Part shown: in pieces, positions 1-5,889 of the stretch | How positions within the stretch are numbered: position 1 is the stretch's first letter | How the letters are laid out: every line of letters begins with the position of its first letter | Assembly (NCBI GenBank): GCA_044426235.1 | Contig: JAWXUS010000058.1 | Coordinates: forward strand, 1 to 5,889 | Direction of reading: 5' to 3' | Source of the DNA: JAGHEK01 sp044426235 | GTDB lineage: Bacteria; Bacillota; Clostridia; Peptostreptococcales; Peptostreptococcaceae | Length of the DNA: 5,889 bases | Position numbers and translations under genes: made by a program | Notes under the pieces: model-generated | Seen by the model: the letters and a program-made list of their open reading frames with translations, nothing else | What the model was told of the DNA's origin: nothing | Databases searched by the model: none

Positions 1-2
1 GT

Positions 3-1649
3 AATCAAAGTGATATCTCTAGTGATATAAAAGATGAAGTTAATAATTTAAAATCACAAATACAAGATTTTAAATTTAAAATACCTTTAGTGGGTGGATT
101 TAATGCGGGGAAAAGTTCTTTAATCAATAAGTTTTTAGGTGAAAAAATACTTGCAGAAGAAATTACTCCTGAAACTGCAATCGCTGCCGAAATTAAATAT
201 GGACCAGCTATGATATTGGCTCATACTATTAATGGAGATACTAAAAAGTTACCATTAGATGAATTGAAAAATTTAGATGCAAATGAGTTTAAGTATGTAG
301 AAGTGTTTTTAAATAACGAAAACTTAAGAAAACTAGGGGAAGAAGTAGTAATAGTTGATATGCCTGGGTTTGATTCAAGGCTAGAAGATCATAATAAAGC
401 TATATTGCAGTATTTAGAGAATGGTATTGCTTTTGTACTTGTTATGGATTGTGAAGATGGTTGTTTAAAATCTAGTTTATTAACATTTTTATATGAGCTA
501 TCATCGTATCAGTTAAATTTTGGTGTAGTAGTTAATAAAATTGACAAGAAAATTTCTAGCGAGATAGATTTAATTGTAGATGGGGTAAGGGATACTGTAA
601 TGCCTATTTATAATGATGCATATGTAGAAACAACTTCTATATTTAATGAAGATTCTTCAGAAAAGTTTGCTAAAATAATCAATAACTTTAATAAAGAAGA
701 AATATTTAAGAAATGTTTTGAAGAAAAAATATTAGGTATTTGTTCAAGAATAATATCTAGATTGAACATTATTGTTAAAAATAGCAATATTGATGTTAAT
801 GATATAAATAAAAAAATAAATGATATACAAAGTAAGATATTAGAATTAGATAAAAAAATTGAAAAAGAAGAAAGAATTTTAAGTAATAAATTAGAAAATC
901 AAACAAAAGAAAATATAATAAATGATATAAAAGTATCTCTACTAAATAATTCATCAACATTAGCAAGTGCTATTATGGAAGGTGAACATGTTTTTACAAG
1001 TAGGTTAAATGAATTATTAAGACCTATACTTTTAAATGCTACTAGTAGTAATGTAGAACCTCTTTTTAGTGGATTAATTGATAATATATCAAGTGAAATG
1101 GAAAATGTATCTAATATAGCTGATAATGTTCAAAGTTCGCTTGATACAGGAATGGATAAGATTCAAAAAATAAGTAGTAGTCTAGAAAAAATAAATTTGG
1201 CAAGTGATAATTTCCAAAAATTTGATAAATTTTACAAATTAGCAACAACAGGTTTAGCAATATTTACCGGGGTAGTTGCACCATGGCTTGAATTAATAAT
1301 AGTATTTTTACCAGATATAATCAATGTATTTAATAGTATTACTGGAAATAGTAAACATGATAAAATGAAATCTAAAATGGAAAATGAAATTATACCACAA
1401 ATTGTTGATAAACTACGTCCAGAAGTACAAAAATCATTACAAGCTATGAAAGATCAATTTATGGAAGAATTGATAGCAGAGATTAACAACAAAAAGGTTG
1501 ATTTAGAAAATAGTTTAACACAAGCTATAGAAATGAAAGATATGAAAAATGAAGAATTTAATACTAAAATGGATGAAATAAATGCTAATCTTGATAAGAT
1601 GATTAAAATAGTAGATAGCATATTAGAAGGGGAGAATTATGAATACTAA
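3..1649 (+). CDS. Dynamin-like GTPase with hydrophobic membrane segment (5' end outside window)
   Basis: This is probably a membrane-remodelling large GTPase of the bacterial dynamin/LeoA-like superfamily. The frame is open from base 3 with no stop, giving 548 codons here, and the true start lies upstream. Numbering from base 3, the GTPase motifs are: P-loop GGFNAGKS at 31-38 (bases 93-116); a Thr-containing switch I around ITPETA; G3 DMPG at 119-122 (357-368); and G4 NKID at 178-181 (534-545). A Lys/Glu/Ile-rich predicted coiled coil follows at about 265-305. A hydrophobic stretch lies at 413-443 and a second helical, coiled-coil-like region runs to the C-terminus, ending ENYEY. The GTG at base 90 is not a credible start: it falls in the beta strand (KIPLVGGFNAGKS) that leads into the P-loop and has no ribosome binding site. 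The last 11 bases overlap the next gene, which suggests translational coupling and a joint complex. Membership in the dynamin superfamily is secure; the specific function is inferred. Confidence 0.88.
   Translation, partial: NQSDISSDIKDEVNNLKSQIQDFKFKIPLVGGFNAGKSSLINKFLGEKILAEEITPETAIAAEIKYGPAMILAHTINGDTKKLPLDELKNLDANEFKYVEVFLNNENLRKLGEEVVIVDMPGFDSRLEDHNKAILQYLENGIAFVLVMDCEDGCLKSSLLTFLYELSSYQLNFGVVVNKIDKKISSEIDLIVDGVRDTVMPIYNDAYVETTSIFNEDSSEKFAKIINNFNKEEIFKKCFEEKILGICSRIISRLNIIVKNSNIDVNDINKKINDIQSKILELDKKIEKEERILSNKLENQTKENIINDIKVSLLNNSSTLASAIMEGEHVFTSRLNELLRPILLNATSSNVEPLFSGLIDNISSEMENVSNIADNVQSSLDTGMDKIQKISSSLEKINLASDNFQKFDKFYKLATTGLAIFTGVVAPWLELIIVFLPDIINVFNSITGNSKHDKMKSKMENEIIPQIVDKLRPEVQKSLQAMKDQFMEELIAEINNKKVDLENSLTQAIEMKDMKNEEFNTKMDEINANLDKMIKIVDSILEGENYEY
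1239..1331 (+). other. Hydrophobic, probable membrane-inserting segment of the first GTPase
   Basis: The codons encode about 31 mainly apolar residues (beginning LATTGLAIFTGVVAPW, ending in an Ile/Val/Phe-rich stretch to NVF). Two apolar stretches are separated by APWLE. It lies between helical regions, far downstream of the GTPase domain, which is where bacterial dynamins such as the cyanobacterial BDLP carry their lipid-binding paddle. It is the only segment this hydrophobic that I see in the four proteins. Whether it spans the bilayer as a hairpin or only dips into it cannot be told from sequence. Confidence 0.7.
1627..1634 (+). promoter_or_regulatory. Ribosome binding site of the second GTPase gene, inside the first gene
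   Basis: AAGGGGAG lies just before the ATG at 1639 and is embedded in the final codons of the upstream gene. The GGAG part is only 4 bases from the ATG, while AAGG is 8 bases away. With the 11-base gene overlap this arrangement favours coupled translation of the two GTPases. Confidence 0.7.
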
Positions 1650-3903
1650 TATTACTAATAGATTGGATAAATATGAAAATATATATTCTTCAATACAATC
1701 AAATGAGGATATTTTAAATAAAGAAGTGGTCGAAGATATAAAACAATTTTCAACTAATATAAGATCAAAAATTGAAGATGCTATACAAACAGATAGATTA
1801 TTAAGGCTTGGTATTGTTGGAGAAGTAAAGGCTGGTAAATCAACATTCTTAAATGCATTAATTTTTGATGGAAAACAAATTTTACCTCAAGCAGCTACAC
1901 CTATGACTGCCGCATTAACTAAAATTGTTTATTCAGAACAATTAAAAGCAGAAGTTGAGTTTTATACTGAATCAGATTGGCAAACTATTGTAGCGTATAG
2001 CAATGAATTTGAAGAACAATATAGACGATTGAAAAATGAGTTTATTGAGATAAAAAAAGAAGAATTGAAAAATAAACTTAACTTAACTAATGTTGCTAAT
2101 CATGTAAAATCTAAGTTTAATGATAAAGATAAACAAGAACCTGAAGTAAAGATAAATAAACTAGAATTACAATCATATATTAGGGGTAAGGTATCAGATC
2201 AAGCTAAAGGATGCTATGAATTAGTGAAAATGTTAGAAAATAGTGACATTGATTTTGATAGCTGTATTTCAAGAGGAACTGATATTATTGATAATATAAA
2301 TAGTGTAGACGATTTAATGGGAAGACTTGAAAATTATGTTGGAGCTAAAGGGCAATATACTCCAATAGTTAAAAGTACAAAAATATATCTTAATTTTGAA
2401 AATTTAAAAGGTTTAGAAATTATAGATACACCAGGAACTAATGATCCTATAGTTTCAAGAAGTATGGCTACAAGAAAATATCTAGGTAACTGTGATGTAG
2501 TATTTCTTTTAAGTTATGCTGGACAATTTATGAAATCACAAGATGTTCAGTTTTTATCACAAGTTCTTCCAAGTGAAGGAATTCAAAATGGAATAATCAT
2601 AGGAAGTAAATTTGATTCTGCATTATTAGATGATAATAATAGTGGAAATGATTTTATACAATCTTTAAGAATTACAACAAGTAAACTAAATAAACACGCT
2701 CAAGATATAATAGATACAGAAATACAAAAAGATCCAAGTAATAAGATATTGAAATCTATAAAAGATAGTTTACCTCCTATATACGTATCACCTATGTCTT
2801 ATATAATATCTAAAAAAGATAATAATTCATTAAATGAAAATGAGGCTCATGTTATAAAAAGATTAAAACAAAGATTTAGCGAATTTAATTTTACTAGTGA
2901 TATTTTAAGACAATTCTCTAGTATAGATAAAATACATAATGATAAATTAGAAGCAGTTCGTAAGAATAAAGAATTAATATTATCACAAAAACTAGATAAC
3001 ACGCTTATTGGTCAAGGTAAAAAGGTAAGAAGTTTACTATTAGAATTAGATAAAGACGTTAATATAAAATTAGATAATCTTTGCAATAGCGATAAAAAAC
3101 AGTTAGATGAGAATCTAAGAGAGCTTAGAAAACAAACTACAAAGATAGAAACTAGAATAATACAAATATTTGATAATGAGTTAGTAGATATAGAGAAGCA
3201 TGTAAAGACATTAAATTTAGATATAAAAAGTAAGTATCGTGAGTATGATATATTAGATGTAAACACTAAAACAGATACTAAAACAAATACTTCTCGTGGA
3301 GGTTTCTTATGGATGAAGAAAACTACTACACACAAGACTGTAACTACATATGAAGCAAAGATAAAGGAAGTTGTAGACAATGTAAGAAGTTATGCAATAG
3401 ATATAGAAAAAAGTGCTTTAGATGGATTTGACAAAATAATTGACACAAATAAGATAAAAGATAAATTGAAAAATGCAGTTATAGAAGAACTGGATTTAAA
3501 CGATAAAGGTATAGATGAGGAACAAATACTTCATTCTATAGAGTCAGTTTTAAGGAAGTTGAAAATACAAGATTTGAAGTTAGACATAAATAAATATGAA
3601 AAGTTAATATCTGAATCTTTCTCAGGATCTGTTGTGAAAAATGATGAAATACATAAATTAGAATCAAAGCAAAGAGATACTCTTGTTAAAATATCTGAAG
3701 ATGTAGGCAAAGAATTAAATAGTATATACAGTAAAATTAATAATGAATTTAATGAGTATTCTTCGGCATTTAGTGGGGATTTAGTAGAAACATTGGAAGG
3801 AAATATTGATCAAATTAAGATTCAATTAGATAGTAAAGAAGAATATATAGAAAGATACGAAGAAGTTATAGATATATTAAAAGATATAAAGAGTAGTTTA
3901 TAA
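1639..3903 (+). CDS. Large dynamin-like GTPase, LeoA-type, with long insertion in the GTPase domain
   Basis: A 754-residue bacterial dynamin-family GTPase, probably cytosolic and acting at the membrane. Motifs: a 60-residue helical leader; P-loop GEVKAGKS at 61-68 (bases 1819-1842); a switch I region ILPQAATPMTAA; G3 DTPG at 263-266 (2425-2436) followed by TNDPIVSR; and a G4-position motif SKFD at 323-326 (2605-2616), with Ser where NKxD or TKxD is usual. About 160 mostly charged, helical residues separate switch I from G3, so G1 to G3 spans about 200 residues against roughly 90 in the neighbouring paralogues. From about 400 onward the protein is predicted helical stalk, with a Thr-rich loop carrying RGGFLWMKK at about 542-571. 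There is no transmembrane segment. The start ATG overlaps the preceding gene by 11 bases and has its own ribosome binding site. Together with the upstream gene it resembles heterotypic tandem dynamin pairs (LeoABC, Campylobacter DLP1/DLP2). Family assignment is strong; the cellular role is inferred. Confidence 0.9.
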   Translation: MNTNITNRLDKYENIYSSIQSNEDILNKEVVEDIKQFSTNIRSKIEDAIQTDRLLRLGIVGEVKAGKSTFLNALIFDGKQILPQAATPMTAALTKIVYSEQLKAEVEFYTESDWQTIVAYSNEFEEQYRRLKNEFIEIKKEELKNKLNLTNVANHVKSKFNDKDKQEPEVKINKLELQSYIRGKVSDQAKGCYELVKMLENSDIDFDSCISRGTDIIDNINSVDDLMGRLENYVGAKGQYTPIVKSTKIYLNFENLKGLEIIDTPGTNDPIVSRSMATRKYLGNCDVVFLLSYAGQFMKSQDVQFLSQVLPSEGIQNGIIIGSKFDSALLDDNNSGNDFIQSLRITTSKLNKHAQDIIDTEIQKDPSNKILKSIKDSLPPIYVSPMSYIISKKDNNSLNENEAHVIKRLKQRFSEFNFTSDILRQFSSIDKIHNDKLEAVRKNKELILSQKLDNTLIGQGKKVRSLLLELDKDVNIKLDNLCNSDKKQLDENLRELRKQTTKIETRIIQIFDNELVDIEKHVKTLNLDIKSKYREYDILDVNTKTDTKTNTSRGGFLWMKKTTTHKTVTTYEAKIKEVVDNVRSYAIDIEKSALDGFDKIIDTNKIKDKLKNAVIEELDLNDKGIDEEQILHSIESVLRKLKIQDLKLDINKYEKLISESFSGSVVKNDEIHKLESKQRDTLVKISEDVGKELNSIYSKINNEFNEYSSAFSGDLVETLEGNIDQIKIQLDSKEEYIERYEEVIDILKDIKSSL

Positions 3904-3911
3904 GTTTTAAC

Positions 3912-3917
3912 GGAGGG
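3912..3917 (+). promoter_or_regulatory. Ribosome binding site that fixes the start of the third GTPase gene
   Basis: GGAGGG lies 7 bases before the ATG at 3925, which is ideal spacing. An in-frame TTG at 3919 would be only 1 base from this site, too close to be used, so the ATG at 3925 is chosen. Confidence 0.85.
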
Positions 3918-3924
3918 ATTGAAC

Positions 3925-5163
3925 ATGGATTTATGGGATGCAGTTGACGAATGTGAAGTAGCAATTGAAATTGAAAATGTAAATAAATATTTAACAGATA
4001 AGAATGAAGCTATGGATTTAGTTAGTAGAATTTTATCATTTAATAAAGATAATGAGAAGTTGAAAAAAGGGATTTTTAAATTAGATAAGCTTATAGAAGA
4101 AGATTTACTTAATTTGATGTGTAAAGTAAATATGCAAGGAGAAACAGATGCATATTTAGATCTAAAAGATATTAAAAATAAACTTTATGAACTAAATATG
4201 ATAAAGTTACTTAATAATAAAACTATAGTTGGTATAGGAGGTATGTTTAGTGCGGGTAAATCTAAATTTATAAATTCTATAATTGACTATGATATATTAC
4301 CAGAAAATCAATTACCAACAACATCAATACCAACATATATAGCAAAAGGAAGTAACAAATTAAGTGCATATACATTTACAAATCTTAATGTAGAATTAGA
4401 TGATGATGCTATTAATGCTATATCGCATGTTTTTTATGATGAATATAAAATAAGCTTTACTAATTTTATTAAAAGTATAGTAATAGAAAATGAAAACTAT
4501 ATTTATGACAATATAGTTTTACTAGATACCCCAGGATATACTAAAGCAGAATCTCATAAAAAAGAAGATAATACTGATGAAAGTGTTGCAAGAGAACACT
4601 TAAAAGTATGTGATTATTTAATTTGGTTAATGGATATAGAAAATGGTGTTGTAATTAATGATGATTTAAACTTTATAGATAATTTGAAATTAGATAAGCC
4701 AGTTTTATTTGTTTTTAATAAAGCTGATAAAAAATGTGAAGATGATATAAAAAAAATATTAGATAATACAAAAAATATACTGAAAGAGAAAAGTATAAAT
4801 GTATACGGTATAGCTGCATATTCATCAATACAAAAAAAGGAGTACTATAGTTCTACTATAGCTAATTTCTTTAATGAAGTAAAAGAAAACAATAAAAATG
4901 AAAATAATCTAGACTGTTTAGCAATAAGTAAATTAGAAGTATATGAGAAATATTTTACTAGTAAAGAAAGTGAATTATTAGATAAGAAGAAATTAATATC
5001 GAATTCAATATCAGAATCTAAAGATTTACATCAAATACTAAGTTTAGGTGATATATATTCGCAAATAAGTAAAGAGTTAAGTATAAATGAAGATAGGAAA
5101 CAAGAATTTTATAATATAAAGAATGAAATTATAAAAGAGTTTACAAAGATTTTAAAAAAATGA
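3925..5163 (+). CDS. Short dynamin/BDLP-type GTPase
   Basis: A 412-residue GTPase of the bacterial dynamin/mitofusin-like type. A helical N-terminal region of about 100 residues precedes the GTPase core: P-loop GMFSAGKS at 106-113 (bases 4240-4263), switch I LPTTSIPT around 130-137, G3 DTPG at 201-204 (4525-4536) and G4 NKAD at 265-268 (4717-4728), followed by a G5-like AAYSS. All motifs needed for GTP binding and hydrolysis appear intact. Only about 110 charged, helical residues follow, without a hydrophobic segment. The protein therefore lacks the long stalk and paddle of full-size dynamins and would need a partner to act on membranes. It starts 21 bases after the previous stop and ends 17 bases before the next start, so it is part of the same transcript. 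The following gene is a co-linear relative with broken GTPase motifs, which makes it the obvious binding partner (inferred). It may correspond in position to the LeoB/LeoC-type partners of LeoA systems, but I cannot show that directly. Confidence 0.88.
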   Translation: MDLWDAVDECEVAIEIENVNKYLTDKNEAMDLVSRILSFNKDNEKLKKGIFKLDKLIEEDLLNLMCKVNMQGETDAYLDLKDIKNKLYELNMIKLLNNKTIVGIGGMFSAGKSKFINSIIDYDILPENQLPTTSIPTYIAKGSNKLSAYTFTNLNVELDDDAINAISHVFYDEYKISFTNFIKSIVIENENYIYDNIVLLDTPGYTKAESHKKEDNTDESVAREHLKVCDYLIWLMDIENGVVINDDLNFIDNLKLDKPVLFVFNKADKKCEDDIKKILDNTKNILKEKSINVYGIAAYSSIQKKEYYSSTIANFFNEVKENNKNENNLDCLAISKLEVYEKYFTSKESELLDKKKLISNSISESKDLHQILSLGDIYSQISKELSINEDRKQEFYNIKNEIIKEFTKILKK

Positions 5164-5169
5164 GTTTTG

Positions 5170-5174
5170 GGAGG
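5170..5174 (+). promoter_or_regulatory. Ribosome binding site of the fourth gene
   Basis: GGAGG, within the purine-rich run GGGAGGAG, ends 6 bases before the ATG at 5181. It sits in the 17-base gap after the TGA of the third gene. This strong site supports the fourth gene being a real, translated gene rather than a decayed remnant. Confidence 0.8.
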
Positions 5175-5180
5175 AGTATC

Positions 5181-5889
5181 ATGAGTAATAGTATCTGCGA
5201 ATTAGATTTAATTTCAAGAATATTAAATAGTGAAGATGTATTTGATCAACATGAAATTTATAAACATATAAGTAAATTAGAAAAACTAATTAATATAGAT
5301 TACGAAGAACTTATTGAAAAAAGTACTTATTTAGAAAAAACAAAGTCTATAGAAGAATTAAATGAATTACATAATGTAATAAATTCATTTATAATGTATC
5401 CTATGATGATTGGAAAAACTGTTATAGGCGTTATTAGTGATAATAAAAGAGTAAGAAATAATATAATGTTAAATGATTTTTGTATAAATGAATCTAAGTT
5501 TAATCTTGAAAAAAATAATTTAATACCAACTATATATTACAATGGAGAAGAAAGTTTAAATATATTAAATAAGTTTGATTTTTTTAGTGAAATAACTCCG
5601 AAAGATATAAGCATTCTTTTAAATGAAATAGTTGATAAGAGAAATATAGATATAAGAGGTAATATATCTGCAATTTTAAATTCTCAAGAAAACATATCTG
5701 AAAATATAGTAGTAATATATTTACCTAAATTATCAGATGAAAATTCTAAATTATTTAAAACATTTATAAATATGACAGATTGTATTTTATTAGATAATAA
5801 AAATGTACAAGATAATTTAGATCATCTGTGTGGTATTAGGTATGATAATAAGGTATATTTAAAAACCGTACCATCTAAAAAAATAAATG
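5181..5889 (+). CDS. Degenerate dynamin-like pseudo-GTPase (3' end outside window)
   Basis: Open from ATG 5181 to the window edge, 236 codons with no stop. The protein is co-linear with the preceding GTPase. DLISRIL at 9-15 matches its DLVSRIL; KT at 79-80 and IPT at 115-117 keep exactly the 36-residue spacing seen there; and ENIVVIYLPK at 174-183 matches its DNIVLLDTPG. The residues that bind nucleotide are gone: the P-loop GMFSAGKS is replaced by SDNKRVRN at 86-93 (bases 5436-5459), and G3 DTPG by YLPK at 180-183 (5718-5729). The Thr of IPT in the switch I region remains. No stop codon or frameshift interrupts the frame and its ribosome binding site is strong, so loss of the motifs looks like specialisation rather than decay. 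I infer a GTPase-fold scaffold or regulator of the third protein. The G4 region and any C-terminal stalk or membrane segment cannot be assessed because the gene is cut by the window. Confidence 0.8.
   Translation, partial: MSNSICELDLISRILNSEDVFDQHEIYKHISKLEKLINIDYEELIEKSTYLEKTKSIEELNELHNVINSFIMYPMMIGKTVIGVISDNKRVRNNIMLNDFCINESKFNLEKNNLIPTIYYNGEESLNILNKFDFFSEITPKDISILLNEIVDKRNIDIRGNISAILNSQENISENIVVIYLPKLSDENSKLFKTFINMTDCILLDNKNVQDNLDHLCGIRYDNKVYLKTVPSKKIN

Noticed and set aside
9..28. Short direct repeat AGTGATAT at 9-16 and 21-28
   Set aside because: It encodes SDI twice in a coding region; eight-base repeats are expected by chance in such AT-rich sequence, and there is no third copy beside it.
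3012..3380. Open frame of 122 codons on the minus strand, predicted hydrophobic
   Set aside because: It lies wholly inside the second GTPase gene. Its apparent Phe/Ser/Val-rich hydrophobicity is what the complement of Lys/Asp/Asn-rich codons produces, and the + strand frame carries the dynamin protein.
3919..3924. TTG at 3919 as the start of the third GTPase
   Set aside because: It is 1 base from the GGAGGG ribosome binding site, too close for initiation, whereas ATG 3925 is at 7 bases.
3904..3924. Possible terminator or promoter in the gap between the second and third genes
   Set aside because: The gap is 21 bases and is mostly ribosome binding site. No hairpin with a T-run and no -35/-10 pair fits, so read-through in one operon is the simpler view.
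5164..5180. Possible read-through of TGA at 5161 joining the third and fourth proteins
   Set aside because: The fourth gene is in a different frame (5181 versus 5161) and has its own ribosome binding site. No TGA occurs inside the long frames, so TGA acts as a stop here.
5412..5420. GKT tripeptide in the fourth protein as a surviving P-loop
   Set aside because: Tyr rather than Gly stands five residues before the GK, so GxxxxGKT is not met. Alignment with the third protein places this GKT before the beta strand (over NKT), not at the P-loop.

Overview
This is a very AT-rich window (the first 60 bases hold only 13 G or C). Codon choice leans on ATA, AGA, TTA and AAA, and Shine-Dalgarno sequences of the GGAGG type precede the genes. 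Together these point to a low-GC Firmicute of the Clostridium/Clostridioides/Peptostreptococcaceae kind, although a Fusobacterium cannot be excluded from composition alone. TGA ends the third gene just before a good ribosome binding site, and TGG is the tryptophan codon, so the standard bacterial code fits.

The window is almost entirely coding, all on the + strand, and reads as the inside of one operon. There are four genes: (1) a dynamin-like GTPase whose start lies before the window; (2) a large 754-residue dynamin-like GTPase that starts inside the last codons of gene 1 (11-base overlap); (3) a shorter 412-residue dynamin/BDLP-type GTPase after a 21-base gap; and (4) after a 17-base gap, a gene that runs off the right edge. 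No promoter, terminator, RNA gene, mobile element or CRISPR repeat is visible, and no stretch over 300 bases lacks a gene.

Genes 1 to 3 each keep the core GTPase motifs: P-loop GxxxxGKS, a DxPG motif, and N/S-K-x-D. Gene 4 is co-linear with gene 3, with nearly the same spacing between landmarks. However, its P-loop has become a sequence without Gly or GK, and its DTPG has become YLPK. It therefore looks like a degenerate, probably non-hydrolysing GTPase-fold partner of gene 3.

The working picture is inferred. Genes 1 and 2 resemble the heterotypic tandem bacterial dynamin pairs (LeoABC of enterotoxigenic E. coli, the Campylobacter DLP1/DLP2 pair). Gene 1 carries the only strongly hydrophobic segment and so is the best candidate for membrane insertion. 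Genes 3 and 4 would be an active GTPase and a pseudo-GTPase that extend the system. Bacterial dynamins are known to tether, fuse or stabilise membranes, and Leo-type operons have been linked to toxin/vesicle release and to phage defence (Eleos). Nothing in this window decides between these roles.
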